From contig CACIUX010000006.1 in NCBI GenBank assembly GCA_902589965.1, positions 1 to 63,774 on the forward strand: a stretch of DNA of 63,774 nt, given 5' to 3'. Both the position numbers and the translations under genes were made by a program. Shown piece after piece: positions 48,541-58,877 of this stretch. Positions within the stretch are counted from its first letter, which is position 1, and each line of letters starts with the position of its first letter. The notes beneath the pieces are model-generated. The model was given only the letters and a program-made list of their open reading frames with translations, had not been told where the DNA came from and made no database searches. The DNA comes from an uncultured SAR86 cluster bacterium. GTDB taxonomy: Bacteria > Pseudomonadota > Gammaproteobacteria > Magnimaribacterales > AG-339-G14.

Positions 48541-50346
48541 TTAATAACTTCTCACAATTGGCTGAAAAGCCTGAACAGTTTTAGGACGGAAATTGACGTC
48601 TCTTTTAGTCACTTCCTTTGTATCAGCAAAATAAATAGAGTGTTTCAACCAATTCTCATCATCTCTTTCTTGGAAGTCATCCCTAGCGTGAGCGCCTCTA
48701 CTTTCTTTTCTTTCATTAGCACACACAGCAGTAGCTTGTGCAACTTCTATTAAGTTCAGAAGCTCCAATGCCTCGACTCTAGCGGTATTAAACCTAGACG
48801 ATTTATCCGTTAAGTGTATGTTTTGTGTTTTCTCTCTAATGTTCTCTAACTCAACTAACCCCTTCTCCATTAAGTCCCCGGTTCTAAATACACCAAAGTT
48901 TAATTGCATATTTTTTTGTAACTCAGCTTTTACAGTTGCAACATCCTCACCAGTTGAACTGATATTCACCCTATTTAAATTAACCAAAGCTTGATCAATA
49001 TCTTCATTGGTAGCCTTAGATAAAGTTATTCCATCTTTGAGTGCATTTTCGATATGAAGCCCAGCAGATCTTCCAAAGACAATAAGATCTAAGAGAGAGT
49101 TTCCACCCAGTCTATTGCCCCCGTGAACAGAGACGCAAGCTGCTTCTCCTGCCGCATAAAGACCGTGAACTACATTGTCAGTTCCGTCTGTTGCTTGAGT
49201 AAGAACTTGACCATGAACATTGGTTGGTATTCCTCCCATTGCATAGTGGCAAGTTGGCACTACGGGAATAGGGTGTTCAACGGGATCAACGTGAGCAAAT
49301 GTTTTAGAAAGTTCTGTTATACCTGGAAGTCTTTTATGAACAATCTCAGGTCCCAAGTGATCTAATTTAAGGTAAACGTGATCTGCATCGGGGCCACATC
49401 CTCTGCCTTCAAGAATTTCTAACATCATTGATCTTGCAACTACATCTCTACTGGCAAGATCTTTATAATTGGGTGCATATCTTTCCATGAATCGTTCACC
49501 ATCTTTATTCACCAGGTAACCGCCCTCACCTCTGCATCCTTCAGTAACTAGAGTGCCGTGACCATAGATCCCAGTTGGATGGAACTGCCACATCTCCATG
49601 TCTTGAACTGGGAAGCCGGCTCTTAGAACCATTCCAGTTCCATCGCCAGTGTTGATCATCGCGTTTGATGTCGTTTGGTATATCCTTCCAGCGCCGCCTG
49701 TTGCTAAAACTGTAGCTTTAGATTTTAGAAAATAAGGCTCTCCCGTTTCTATTTCGAAAGCTATGACTCCAACGACTTGATTATCTCCATTTTTAACCAG
49801 ATCGACTGCAAACCATTCACTTAGAAAATTTGTTCCGGCTTTAAGGTTTGCTTGATAAAGAGTGTGCAAAAGAGCATGGCCGGTTCTATCTGCGGCTGCG
49901 CAAGTTCTCTCTGCTTGACCGCCTTTCCCATAATCCTTTGATTGGCCTCCAAAAGCCCTCTGATAAATTTTTCCTTCCTCTGTTCTAGAAAAAGGTAATC
50001 CCATATGCTCAAGTTCAAAAACTGCTTTGGGGCCCTCTTGACACATGTACTCGATAGAATCTTGATCGCCAATAAAGTCCGAACCTTTAACAGTATCGTA
50101 CATATGCCATCTCCAGTCATCATCCGGATCAGCACTTTGTATTGCACAAGTAATGCCTCCTTGAGCGGAAACAGTATGTGATCTTGTTGGGAAAACTTTT
50201 GAAACTACAGCAGTTTTGAAACCGGATTGGGCTAATTGCAAGGAAGCCATCAAGCCAGATCCGCCGCCGCCTACAACAATTCCATCAAACTCTAAAACTT
50301 TCAGTTTACTTGCGTCTAATTCCTCACCTTTTCCATTCATTGCCAT
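48541..50346 (-). CDS. sdhA: Succinate dehydrogenase flavoprotein subunit
   Basis: Oxidises succinate to fumarate. The FAD motif [14 protein letters not shown] lies near residue 27 and the covalent-FAD His is in [11 protein letters not shown]. Substrate-site segments [21 protein letters not shown] and the [15 protein letters not shown] block are present. Length 601 aa is as expected. It lies 4 bp after sdhD. Confidence 0.97.
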   Translation of the reverse strand: MAMNGKGEELDASKLKVLEFDGIVVGGGGSGLMASLQLAQSGFKTAVVSKVFPTRSHTVSAQGGITCAIQSADPDDDWRWHMYDTVKGSDFIGDQDSIEYMCQEGPKAVFELEHMGLPFSRTEEGKIYQRAFGGQSKDYGKGGQAERTCAAADRTGHALLHTLYQANLKAGTNFLSEWFAVDLVKNGDNQVVGVIAFEIETGEPYFLKSKATVLATGGAGRIYQTTSNAMINTGDGTGMVLRAGFPVQDMEMWQFHPTGIYGHGTLVTEGCRGEGGYLVNKDGERFMERYAPNYKDLASRDVVARSMMLEILEGRGCGPDADHVYLKLDHLGPEIVHKRLPGITELSKTFAHVDPVEHPIPVVPTCHYAMGGIPTNVHGQVLTQATDGTDNVVHGLYAAGEAACVSVHGGNRLGGNSLLDLIVFGRSAGLHIENALKDGITLSKATNEDIDQALVNLNRVNISSTGEDVATVKAELQKNMQLNFGVFRTGDLMEKGLVELENIREKTQNIHLTDKSSRFNTARVEALELLNLIEVAQATAVCANERKESRGAHARDDFQERDDENWLKHSIYFADTKEVTKRDVNFRPKTVQAFQPIVRSY

Positions 50347-50350
50347 AGAG

Positions 50351-50716
50351 TTAACTCACTATTAATAAAATTCCTACCGTAATTGAACCTAAAACTTGTA
50401 TCCAACATAAAGCTAGAAAAGAGTTTTTTATAAATCCTGATACGTTTCCTAAAAGCCTAGAAGTCAAATAATCATGTGCAATATTCAACATTCCAGACAT
50501 TGCATGATAGGAAATTGAAACAAGTATCAAGAAAGTCCAAATCCTAAACAAAATGTTGTCAAATAATGCCGTTAAATCCAAAAAATTAACAGGTTCAACC
50601 TGAAACCAATAGAAGGATATAACCAAAAAATAGAGTGCCTGAAAAACTGCGGTAAGTCTTATGACAAAGAACTCAAAAACTCCAGTTCTCTTAAATGTTC
50701 TTAACTTGGTTACCAT
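50351..50716 (-). CDS. sdhD: Succinate dehydrogenase membrane anchor subunit
   Basis: A 121-aa inner-membrane subunit with three helices. The [16 protein letters not shown] segment has the His residues that bind heme b, and a basic N terminus precedes the first helix. It overlaps sdhC by 7 bp and precedes sdhA, giving the sdhCDAB order. Confidence 0.9.
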   Translation of the reverse strand: MVTKLRTFKRTGVFEFFVIRLTAVFQALYFLVISFYWFQVEPVNFLDLTALFDNILFRIWTFLILVSISYHAMSGMLNIAHDYLTSRLLGNVSGFIKNSFLALCWIQVLGSITVGILLIVS

Positions 50717-51081
50717 ATCAAAAAGCTAAAAATTACAGTCATAACTAAAAATAAAAGATAAACAATCATTGCGCTATATCTAGAGGCTTTGAGTGTCTCC
50801 CAATATCCAAAATCCATTGCCAAATGTCTTAAACCAGAGAAAAAGTGATAAACAATTGCCGCGACGTATAAGGTTAATGCTGATTTCATGATGAAATGAG
50901 CCATTAGAGCTGACGCATAATCAAACCCCTCTTGCGATTGAATTGCAACTAATACCAATGAAATAAAGGGGAAGGTTAAGAAAAATAAAATGACTCCAGA
51001 AATTCTATGCGAAATAGAAGACAATGCAGTGATTGGAAACTGAATTGTAAATAAATTTAAATTAACTGGCGGTTTTGACAT
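50710..51081 (-). CDS. sdhC: Succinate dehydrogenase cytochrome b556 subunit
   Basis: A 123-aa three-helix subunit. SISHRISGVILFF at about residues 22-34 contributes to the quinone site, and HFFSGLRHLAMDFG carries the heme-ligand His. It is first in sdhCDAB-sucCD. There are 47 bp between it and der, enough for a promoter, but I did not find a convincing one. Confidence 0.93.
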   Translation of the reverse strand: MSKPPVNLNLFTIQFPITALSSISHRISGVILFFLTFPFISLVLVAIQSQEGFDYASALMAHFIMKSALTLYVAAIVYHFFSGLRHLAMDFGYWETLKASRYSAMIVYLLFLVMTVIFSFLIW

Positions 51082-51128
51082 TTTATTTATCGGAGGGCAA
51101 GAGAATTATAATGCTTAAAATAAAACGA

Positions 51129-52508
51129 TCAACGCCTTCTTATCCTTGCCCTCTTTTTTAATTGTCTTTCTGTCAACTTATTCTTTTTATATTTATAAGG
51201 ATTGTCATCAGTCTTATAAAAAATTTTGATTGGAACTCCCTTTAAATCTAGTTCTTTTCTGAATTGTTTTTCTATGTATTTCGTGTAGGAATTACTGATA
51301 TCTTTGAGTTTATTACCATGAATTGAAATGGTGAAAGGTCTATTCGATTGCAATTGGACAAATTTGAGGTTTGGTCTAAATCTTCCTGAAATTGGCGGTG
51401 GATTTTTTTCTACAATTCTTTCTAAAATTTCATTTAATTCTTTTTTTGATATTTTGTTTCTTGAATTTTTTATAATTTTAATTAAACCTCTGACTAAAGC
51501 CTTTGTTCCAATATTTTTTTTTGCAGAAATAAATTTACTTTCTAAATGACTCGCAAAGGACAACCTTCTATTAATTTCTTTTTTAAGGATTAATTTATCT
51601 GATTTACTTAGATTCTCGCTTTTATTTAAACCTATAACGATTGGCTTCCCTGAAGTAAGGCATAGGGAGATAATTTGAAGATCTTGATCCGAAATGGACT
51701 GGTGAACGTCTATCAAAAAAACGACTCCATCAACATTCTTTAGGGTATTTATTGATTCTCTGGTGATCAGATTATCTATTTGATCATTTAATTTACTTTT
51801 TCTTTTTATCCCCGCTGTATCAGTAAGAATAATTTCAGCCTTATTTATATCTAATTTATGTGAAATTGAATCTCTTGTTGTGCCTGCTGATTTATCTACT
51901 AAAGATCTTTCAGCTTGGAGAAGTTTATTAAAAAAAGTTGATTTTCCGGCATTTGGTTTACCAATTATTCCAACTCTCAAATTGCTTTGCATGCCCTCTT
52001 CTGCCTGCTCTCTTGAAGGAAGAATTTCTTCTATTTTCTTCTCAAGGGTTCTTATTCCCTGTTTTTTTGTTACTGATATTTCAATAACGTTTTGTAATCC
52101 TTCCTCGTAATAAAGATCTTTATTATTTTCGCTTTCTTTTAAATCACATTTATTTAAAACAGGAATAAAAGGGACAGATGCTTTTCTTATGTAATTTAAG
52201 ATCTCTGCATCTATTTTTGATAAATTGGTTGATGAATCAAATAACGCAATAATTAAGTCAGATTCTTCAAATGAACTTAACGATGACTTTGTTACAGCAA
52301 AATCAATCTCATTGTTAGTTAAGCCAATTCCACCAGTATCAACAAGAACATAACTGCTATGGTTAATAATTAAATTTGCGTATTGTTTGTCTCTGGTAAG
52401 ACCTTCTATATTTGCAACAAGGGATTCGTTGTTTCCTAGTAAAGCATTAAACAGGGAGGATTTTCCCACATTTGGTTTACCCAATATCGTAATAATTGGT
52501 TTCATCAC
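51129..52508 (-). CDS. der: Ribosome-associated GTPase Der (EngA)
   Basis: A double-GTPase that acts in 50S assembly. The two P-loops are GKPNVGKSSLFNAL (near residue 10) and GKPNAGKSTFFNKL (near 183), each followed by DTGG/DTAG and NKCD/NKSE motifs. A C-terminal KH-like domain starts around residue 365. Length 459 aa. It is 11 bp after bamB in the conserved bamB-der order. Confidence 0.96.
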   Translation of the reverse strand: MMKPIITILGKPNVGKSSLFNALLGNNESLVANIEGLTRDKQYANLIINHSSYVLVDTGGIGLTNNEIDFAVTKSSLSSFEESDLIIALFDSSTNLSKIDAEILNYIRKASVPFIPVLNKCDLKESENNKDLYYEEGLQNVIEISVTKKQGIRTLEKKIEEILPSREQAEEGMQSNLRVGIIGKPNAGKSTFFNKLLQAERSLVDKSAGTTRDSISHKLDINKAEIILTDTAGIKRKSKLNDQIDNLITRESINTLKNVDGVVFLIDVHQSISDQDLQIISLCLTSGKPIVIGLNKSENLSKSDKLILKKEINRRLSFASHLESKFISAKKNIGTKALVRGLIKIIKNSRNKISKKELNEILERIVEKNPPPISGRFRPNLKFVQLQSNRPFTISIHGNKLKDISNSYTKYIEKQFRKELDLKGVPIKIFYKTDDNPYKYKKNKLTERQLKKRARIRRR

Positions 52509-52519
52509 TGCTTTAGGGT

Positions 52520-53653
52520 TTATTTTACAGAAAGTAAAAAGGAAGCGCCCTTCGAATCGACTCCAAATAGGAAGTTATCCTGAGAAAATAATGAAACTAA
52601 TTTATTTTTAGTTGGCTGTATTCTGCCAACCAAACTACCAGTTTTTAAGTCTACAAAGTGAAGAAAGCCCTCTAAATCTCCAACAACCAAATTATTTTTA
52701 TATCTAATAGGTTTTGTTAATTCTCTGTATTTGAGTTCAGAATTTTTCCATTCTAAGTCACCATCCACAGTCCGATGTGAAAAAATTTCATCGTACTGAT
52801 CAACGAAGAAAATATCACCTCGATAAGAAATAAAATCTTGAAAGATTGATGAATCTTGTCTCCATACTGTTCTGCTTGATTGAATTTCAATAGCAGAAAT
52901 ACTTCCTTGATAGGCAGCTCCTATTGCCAATCCCGAGGTTACTATCGGTTTAGCATCAACATCTATTATCCTTTCAAATTCTGAACTTGCTTCGCTTAAA
53001 GTTAAAGGAATTTCCCATCTAACTACTCCTGAATCTGGATCAATCATGGCTAAGTTTCCGTTGGCAAAACCTATGAATAGCATATTGTTAGAAAAATAAG
53101 GTTCTGACGTACCTCTCAGAGTCAATTGAGGAATTACTGCCAAATACTCCCATTTAAATTCCCCGGTTTTAAAATCTAACGCTGTTATTCTTCCGTCAAC
53201 AGATTGCACGGCAACAATCCTCCCATTTGCAACCGGAGAAGACAGAACTTCTGTATTGACGCTAGCCTGCCATTTCAATTCACCATTTTCATCATCCAAA
53301 GCAAAAACATCCCCATCTGAAGAAGCAGCAAACAATGTTCTAAAACTATGTCCCAAGCCAGCAGAAAGACTATTGAAAATTTCTTTTTTCCAAATTTCTT
53401 GTCCGTTTCTTATATCGCCTTTGATTAAAAAACCTTCAGAAGTTATGTAGTAGAAAAAATTATCATCGAAGTGAATATCAAACCTTCCAAAAATAGGATT
53501 CTTGAGAATTTTCTTTTTCCAAAGAATTTCACCGCTAATCTCAGATTCTATTTCTTGTAAGGGAGTAGGCAGATTAATTTCCTCTCCATCTGATTCACAA
53601 CCTAGTAAAACAAAAAAAGTAATCAATAAAACTATTAAATTTGCTATTTTCAT
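52520..53653 (-). CDS. bamB: Outer-membrane assembly lipoprotein BamB
   Basis: Part of the BAM complex that inserts outer-membrane proteins. The N terminus is a lipoprotein signal with the lipobox VLLGC (Cys at about residue 19). The rest is a PQQ-like beta-propeller with repeated blades such as GELKWQASVNT and GEFKWEYLAV. Length 377 aa. It sits between yfgM and der, its standard place. Confidence 0.92.
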   Translation of the reverse strand: MKIANLIVLLITFFVLLGCESDGEEINLPTPLQEIESEISGEILWKKKILKNPIFGRFDIHFDDNFFYYITSEGFLIKGDIRNGQEIWKKEIFNSLSAGLGHSFRTLFAASSDGDVFALDDENGELKWQASVNTEVLSSPVANGRIVAVQSVDGRITALDFKTGEFKWEYLAVIPQLTLRGTSEPYFSNNMLFIGFANGNLAMIDPDSGVVRWEIPLTLSEASSEFERIIDVDAKPIVTSGLAIGAAYQGSISAIEIQSSRTVWRQDSSIFQDFISYRGDIFFVDQYDEIFSHRTVDGDLEWKNSELKYRELTKPIRYKNNLVVGDLEGFLHFVDLKTGSLVGRIQPTKNKLVSLFSQDNFLFGVDSKGASFLLSVK

Positions 53654-53658
53654 AAAAT

Positions 53659-54306
53659 TTAAGATGACGGGAGAAGTGATAATTTTATATTCATCAACTC
53701 TATGAATCCTTGATCGCCTGTAGCCTTTATAGCCTCTTCGTAATATGTGTTTGCTGCTTCATATGATTCCTCAAAGCTTGCTATATCTCCTAATAACTCA
53801 AGTCTCTTAGGTTCATAAAAATCCAATCTTGGAGCTAGATTTTTCTTAGCTTCGTCAAAATTTCTTTCTTGGATCAAAATATATCCTAATCTTATAACAG
53901 CAATATCGTGCAGCGGGTTATTAGAGTTATCGGCAGTTGTGATTATCTTAGTAAGTTTTCCTTTTGCTAAATCAAGATTGGCGTCGTCGAAAGCTTTCTT
54001 AGCAACTAAGAGATCAGATGCTGTCTCGTAAACTGTTTTTTCGATGCTAGACTGCGCTGAATCCATTTGCATCATGAAATCTTCTAGGGTTGATTCTGCA
54101 TCATTAAAAGATTCAATAATATTTTGATAAGCTTCAAAAGCTTCAGACAATCTTTCTTCGTTTTTATTTTGGAAGTATAGATAGATAAAAAATGCAGCAA
54201 TTAGAAGACCTAAAACAAGAGTTATTGATATTGCATTAGATTTTATCCAAGCAAAAAAACCAGATAGTCTCGCTTCTGCAGATGAACTAAACGGATCTTC
54301 ATTCAT
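53659..54306 (-). CDS. yfgM: YfgM-like membrane-anchored TPR protein
   Basis: A 215-aa protein with one helix at about residues 25-46 and a periplasmic, helix-rich tetratricopeptide-like domain (for example AVIRLGYILIQERNFDEAKKNL). In E. coli YfgM works with PpiD at the translocon. It overlaps hisS by 8 bp and precedes bamB by 5 bp, which is the conserved context and the main support. Confidence 0.85.
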   Translation of the reverse strand: MNEDPFSSSAEARLSGFFAWIKSNAISITLVLGLLIAAFFIYLYFQNKNEERLSEAFEAYQNIIESFNDAESTLEDFMMQMDSAQSSIEKTVYETASDLLVAKKAFDDANLDLAKGKLTKIITTADNSNNPLHDIAVIRLGYILIQERNFDEAKKNLAPRLDFYEPKRLELLGDIASFEESYEAANTYYEEAIKATGDQGFIELMNIKLSLLPSS

Positions 54307-55552
54307 TTTTTAGCTCTTTAACTAGTTGATCATATTCAAGAGTGAGTTGATCCTCATCCTCTTTTAATTTTTTTAGTGAAAAGTTTTTTGACCTCACTTC
54401 TTCCGGGCCGATTATAACCGCAAAATCAATATTATTCTTGTCAGCTTTTTTCAGCTGATTTTTTAGTGAAGATTGGTAACCAGAGAACAAAACTCTTAAA
54501 TCTTTATTATCTTTTCTTAACTCTTGTGAGAGCTTAAGCCCATCTGAAACATAGCTTTCATCGGTAAGTATTATTTGAAGAGACGATGAAGAAGTTGATT
54601 CGTTTGCTTGAGTAATCAAAGCAAGTCTATCCAGACCAATCGAGAAACCAGCAGCCGGACAATCTCTTCCGCCAAGTTGTTTGGATAATCTGTCATACCT
54701 TCCCCCTCCGCAAAAAGTGTTTTGACTTCCGAGATCTGGAGATGTCCATTCAAAAACGAGGTCATTGTAGTAATCGAGACCTCTGACTAATTTCTCGTCT
54801 TCTGTATACGATATTCCTAAATCATTAAGGCCTTCTTTGATCAATTCATAATTGTCAGCTGATTTTTGACTTAAAAATGAGGATATTTTTGGCGCATCTT
54901 TAATGACTTTTTGAGTTTCTTCATTTTTGGAATCTAAGATTCTTAGGGGATTAGTTTCAAGTCTTCTCAAGCTATCCTCATCAAGAGCTTCAGAGAAATC
55001 ACTTAAATACTTCTTTAATTCTGAAGCATATTGTTTTTGAGATTCCTCATCACCGAGAGAGTTGATATTTAGTGAAACATTGCCTATTCCAAATCTTTGG
55101 AAAATTTCATTTGCCATCATCAGCAACTCAAGATCTGCCTCAAACCCTCTGACGCCATATGTTTCTGCGCTTACTTGAAAAAATTGCCTTGATCGACCCT
55201 TTTGAGGTCGTTCATATCTAAACATTGGACCTGCGTAAGACAGTTTAATTGGACCTAAATCAAGCAAACCTGAATCAATGGCAAACCTCAGACAACCTGC
55301 TGTGCCCTCTGGTCTGAGAACTAAACCCTCACCCTTCCTATCTTGAAAGGTAAACATTTCCTTGTTTACTATGTCTGTTTCTTCTCCAACAGATCTGATA
55401 AAAAGTTCTTTCTTCTCGACTATGGGAGTTTCAATCTCTTTAAAAAAATAACTATTAAAAATGGTTTTTATTTCATTTAGTAGATTTGATTTATGCTCAA
55501 ACTCACTCGGATCCAGATCATTGAAACCTCTGGGCTTTGTTACTTTCGACAT
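54299..55552 (-). CDS. hisS: Histidine--tRNA ligase
   Basis: Class II synthetase, 417 aa. It begins with KPRGFNDLDPSE, motif 2 includes MFRYERPQKGRSRQFFQ, and the histidine motifs LVRGLDYYNDLVFEW and GGGRYDRLSKQLGG follow; the C terminus is an anticodon-binding domain. It follows ispG by 3 bp. Confidence 0.96.
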   Translation of the reverse strand: MSKVTKPRGFNDLDPSEFEHKSNLLNEIKTIFNSYFFKEIETPIVEKKELFIRSVGEETDIVNKEMFTFQDRKGEGLVLRPEGTAGCLRFAIDSGLLDLGPIKLSYAGPMFRYERPQKGRSRQFFQVSAETYGVRGFEADLELLMMANEIFQRFGIGNVSLNINSLGDEESQKQYASELKKYLSDFSEALDEDSLRRLETNPLRILDSKNEETQKVIKDAPKISSFLSQKSADNYELIKEGLNDLGISYTEDEKLVRGLDYYNDLVFEWTSPDLGSQNTFCGGGRYDRLSKQLGGRDCPAAGFSIGLDRLALITQANESTSSSSLQIILTDESYVSDGLKLSQELRKDNKDLRVLFSGYQSSLKNQLKKADKNNIDFAVIIGPEEVRSKNFSLKKLKEDEDQLTLEYDQLVKELKNE

Positions 55553-55555
55553 AAT

Positions 55556-56668
55556 CTAACCTTTAGCAATTATTTTTTTATTCTCAATCTCAATAGATTT
55601 TACTTTATCTCTTATTTGTTTTTCCAAATGCTCTACGAGATTTTCATTCCCTACTTTGTGATCAGGCTCTCCATCAATGTAAATCAAATTATTTGGATCT
55701 GCCCCAGTTATACCAACATGAGCTGCTTTAGATTCCCCGGGTCCATTCACATAACAGCCAATTACAGCAACATCAATATTTTCCCTGATATCCTCTAATC
55801 TTGCTTCTAATTGATTCATAGTTTCAATTACATTGAAATTTTGTCTTGAACAGCTTGGACAAGCTATAAAATTTATTCCCTTTGATCTAAGTTTTAAGCT
55901 TTTTAATAAATCAAAACCTACTTTTATTTCGTCAACGGGATCAGATGCAAGTGACACCCTGATTGTATCCCCTATTCCATCCATTAATAATGCACCCATA
56001 GCTATGGATGATTTAACTGTTCCAGATCTGAACCCACCTGCTTCTGTGAGACCAAGATGTAATGGTTGTTTTATGATTTCTGCAATAATCCTATAGCTTT
56101 CTACCATCATGCCAACATCAGATGCCTTGATGCTGAGCTTAAAATTTTGAAAATTAAGAGATTCCAATATATCCACGTGATTCATGGCTGATTCGACCAA
56201 GGCTTCAGGTGTGGGCTCACCATATTTTTTTTGTAGTTTTTTCTCTAAAGAACCAGCATTGACGCCAACTCTAATTGGAATATCTTTATCTTCCGCACAT
56301 TTAACTACCTCTTTAACTCTATCGATGTTGCCAATATTGCCAGGATTAATTCTTAAGCAATCGGCTCCGTTTTTAGCAGCCAGAATACCCATCTTATAAT
56401 CAAAGTGTATATCTGCGATGAGAGGAACATTGGAATCTTTTTTTATCAACTTGAAAGCCGTTGCTGCTTCTTCATTTGGTACAGAAATTCTGACTAAATC
56501 TGCTCCAGCATCTTCAAGCTGTTTTACTTGATCTAATGTCGCTTGGACATCCTCTGTTTTAGTGTTCGTCATGCTTTGAACACTAATTGGGGCATCGCCA
56601 CCAATTTCTACATTGCCAACTTTAATTTTTAGAGAATTTCGTCTTTTAATCTTTAAAAAGTTCAACAA
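55556..56668 (-). CDS. ispG: 4-hydroxy-3-methylbut-2-enyl-diphosphate synthase
   Basis: MEP-pathway Fe-S enzyme that precedes IspH. An N-terminal TIM barrel starts at [20 protein letters not shown]; the [4Fe-4S] ligands are the two Cys of [10 protein letters not shown] and the Cys of [10 protein letters not shown]. Length 370 aa. Its start overlaps the rodZ-like gene by 23 bp. Confidence 0.96.
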   Translation of the reverse strand: MLNFLKIKRRNSLKIKVGNVEIGGDAPISVQSMTNTKTEDVQATLDQVKQLEDAGADLVRISVPNEEAATAFKLIKKDSNVPLIADIHFDYKMGILAAKNGADCLRINPGNIGNIDRVKEVVKCAEDKDIPIRVGVNAGSLEKKLQKKYGEPTPEALVESAMNHVDILESLNFQNFKLSIKASDVGMMVESYRIIAEIIKQPLHLGLTEAGGFRSGTVKSSIAMGALLMDGIGDTIRVSLASDPVDEIKVGFDLLKSLKLRSKGINFIACPSCSRQNFNVIETMNQLEARLEDIRENIDVAVIGCYVNGPGESKAAHVGITGADPNNLIYIDGEPDHKVGNENLVEHLEKQIRDKVKSIEIENKKIIAKG

Positions 56669-57500
56669 CTACTCCGTTCTCAAATAGAAAGTGAGCATAA
56701 TCGGTGTATTGACTCACAGTTTCTGAAAAATCTATATTTTTTCCGTTCAAGTATATCTTCACAGATGGAGAGTGTCCTATTTTAAATTTAAAAGGGCCAT
56801 AACCAGTTACTTCGTAAAGACCTGTTTGAAGAAGTTCAAACAAAAGAATTTGCTCATTATCAATAATTTCTACCCAACTTTCGCCTTGGACTATTATTTC
56901 AATTTCACTGACATTAACATCTGAGAGAATTTTCTTATTATCCCCCCCAAAGTCAATATCAATGGTTGGAACATCTGGATCTTGATCAAAAGCTAATTGG
57001 TCTTCAAGAATATTATTTGGAATGTTTACGTCTTTCTCTATAGTGCTTTCAGAAACTAACTCGTCATTAATAATTTCTTGATCGTCTGAAATATTTTCAA
57101 TGGAACTGACATCTTTTTTTTGATCATCGCCTCCAAATATCAAGTAGGAAAGAATTATCAAAGAAAAAATAATAATTGAAAGAATAATAATCTTTCTTTT
57201 TAGTAACTTAGATACAAAAATAGAAAAAAAGTTCTCCGATGATTCTTGATCTTCATCTTCATTAGAAATATTTTTTTCCTTCAGAAATTTTTCATATTTT
57301 TCAAGAATTATTGAAGGCTCTAGATCGTAAAATGAACAATATTTCTTGATTTGTGATTTAGCAAAAATAGGCGCTGGCAGTTCATGAAAATTTAATTCCT
57401 CTATGGCTAAAAGAAATTTTTCTGGAATATTTAATTTAGTAGAAATCTCATGTAGTGAAATTCCTTTTTCTTCGCGGAATTTTGCTAGGTCAAAATCCAA
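56646..57500 (-). CDS. rodZ: RodZ-like cell-shape protein
   Basis: A 284-aa protein with an N-terminal helix-turn-helix of the RodZ type (about residues 5-70, [20 protein letters not shown]), one transmembrane helix at 103-122, an acidic linker, and a C-terminal periplasmic beta domain (DUF4115-like, from about 195, GESWVEIID). In other bacteria RodZ links MreB filaments to the envelope. Upstream is ndk; the usual rlmN and pilF genes between ndk and rodZ are missing. Confidence 0.88.
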   Translation of the reverse strand: MDFDLAKFREEKGISLHEISTKLNIPEKFLLAIEELNFHELPAPIFAKSQIKKYCSFYDLEPSIILEKYEKFLKEKNISNEDEDQESSENFFSIFVSKLLKRKIIILSIIIFSLIILSYLIFGGDDQKKDVSSIENISDDQEIINDELVSESTIEKDVNIPNNILEDQLAFDQDPDVPTIDIDFGGDNKKILSDVNVSEIEIIVQGESWVEIIDNEQILLFELLQTGLYEVTGYGPFKFKIGHSPSVKIYLNGKNIDFSETVSQYTDYAHFLFENGVVVELFKD

Positions 57501-57508
57501 AATTCTCT

Positions 57509-57913
57509 CTAGAAAAGATCATTCATGATAGCAATCTCTCTTTCAGCTGACTGCAAAGAATCAGAGCCATGCACAGCATTCTCTCCCAAAGAAGTGGCAA
57601 ATGATTTTCTTAGTGTTCCTTCATCTGCTTCAGCTGGGTTAGTGGCTCCCATCAATTCTCTGTACCTAGAAACAACGTCATCTCCTTCTAAAACCTGAAC
57701 AACGCAATCACCGGATGTCATAAAATCAACAAGTTCTCCATAAAAAGGTCTTTCGGAATGCTCTGCATAAAAGTTTTCTGCTATTTCTCTATCCAAAGTA
57801 AGGCGTTTAGATTTAGTAATTTTTATTCCCGATTCTTTTATCTTTTCATTTATATCTTCAATGAAGCCATTCTTTACAGCATCAGGTTTAATTATGCATA
57901 AAGTATTTTCCAT
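57509..57913 (-). CDS. ndk: Nucleoside diphosphate kinase
   Basis: Balances nucleoside triphosphates by a phospho-His mechanism. [16 protein letters not shown] opens the fold, and the active-site His is in ENAVHGSDS. Length 134 aa is typical of the short bacterial form. A good ribosome site (AGGAGG) precedes the start. It is 8 bp before rodZ. Confidence 0.96.
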   Translation of the reverse strand: MENTLCIIKPDAVKNGFIEDINEKIKESGIKITKSKRLTLDREIAENFYAEHSERPFYGELVDFMTSGDCVVQVLEGDDVVSRYRELMGATNPAEADEGTLRKSFATSLGENAVHGSDSLQSAEREIAIMNDLF

Positions 57914-57929
57914 ATTTCCTCCTTAAGAA

Positions 57930-58124
57930 TTAGTCTTTTTCATCAATCCAAGTTGCCTGAATTGCTTCTAATATCTTTTCATTTGATCTGTCTGGGTCAT
58001 CGGTAAAACCATCCAAATCTATGACCATTTTTCTTAAATCAACAAACAAAATTTTTTCTGGATCAGTTTCAGAGTGCTTTTCAATAAGCTCATCGACGAT
58101 TTCATAAATATCTGTCCAAAGCAT
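57930..58124 (-). CDS. iscX: Fe-S cluster assembly protein IscX
   Basis: A 64-aa acidic helical protein that binds IscS and iron in other species. LWTDIYEIVDELIEKH and the C-terminal LEAIQATWIDEKD match IscX. It closes the isc cluster 18 bp after the fused fdx-iscA gene. The hscB and hscA genes normally found before it are absent. Confidence 0.92.
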   Translation of the reverse strand: MLWTDIYEIVDELIEKHSETDPEKILFVDLRKMVIDLDGFTDDPDRSNEKILEAIQATWIDEKD

Positions 58125-58142
58125 TTTGTCAAAGATTAGAAA

Positions 58143-58877
58143 CTATTTAAGCTCCGCAAATGGTTTGTTAGAAAATGTAAAACTTTCACCGCATCCACAC
58201 TCATTTTCAACATTAGGATTTTTAAAGACTAAATTATGATTTACGCCTTCTTGAATATAATCCAATTCTGTACCTTTGAGGAAAATCAAGCTTGTGTCTT
58301 TGATATAAACATCAACACCGGAGAAATTTCCATGGTAATCATTAGGATCTTCATCTTTTACGTAATCTAGATTGTAAGCATATCCTGAGCATCCAGAGTC
58401 TTTTAAAGATATTCTAATTCCATTTGAGCCTGGATTGGACTTCATCATCTCAACAAGATGACTTACTGCAGAGCTAGAGACACTGAAATCATCCTTGCTG
58501 AGAGACTTTTTATCTTCTGCCCCTAAATTATTCTTATTTGGATGTAATTCTGAAACCATATTGATAGTATATCTTGGAAACTGGATTGTAATATCATTAG
58601 AGAGATTTCTTAATTGACAACTAAGTCTAGACCTTTGCTCAAGACCCCATGCCTTATCAAGCATATCTTCCTCGTCATCGGATGATTCTTCCAAAGTATC
58701 GAACCCTTCAGTAACAATTACGTGACAGGTAGTGCATGCACATGACATCTCACAAGCATGTTCTACTAAAATATTATTATCGAGTAAATTTTCGCAGACT
58801 GACTTAGAGGGTTCAGCTTCTACAACTGCTCCTTCTGGACATATCTCTGCATGTGGCAAAATAGTTATCTTGGGCAT
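58143..58877 (-). CDS. Fused [2Fe-2S] ferredoxin and IscA
   Basis: One 244-aa frame holds two proteins that are normally separate. Residues 1-110 are Isc-type ferredoxin: cluster ligands Cys42, Cys48, Cys51 and Cys87, at the same numbers as in E. coli Fdx, plus DMLDKAWGLE. After a polar linker (111-128), residues 129-244 are IscA: the three conserved cysteines are Cys163 (GCSG), Cys227 and Cys229 (CGCGESF). The fusion should keep electron donor and cluster carrier together during [4Fe-4S] assembly. It shares one base with iscU. There is no stop or frame change between the parts. The fusion order is reversed relative to the usual iscA ... fdx gene order. Confidence 0.95.
   Translation of the reverse strand: MPKITILPHAEICPEGAVVEAEPSKSVCENLLDNNILVEHACEMSCACTTCHVIVTEGFDTLEESSDDEEDMLDKAWGLEQRSRLSCQLRNLSNDITIQFPRYTINMVSELHPNKNNLGAEDKKSLSKDDFSVSSSAVSHLVEMMKSNPGSNGIRISLKDSGCSGYAYNLDYVKDEDPNDYHGNFSGVDVYIKDTSLIFLKGTELDYIQEGVNHNLVFKNPNVENECGCGESFTFSNKPFAELK

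Noticed and set aside
57661-57667. TGTACCT inside ndk, with similar single copies in thrC, ribF, the 203-aa gene and the fdx-iscA fusion
   Set aside because: Isolated copies inside coding sequence at about the number expected by base composition for the whole window.
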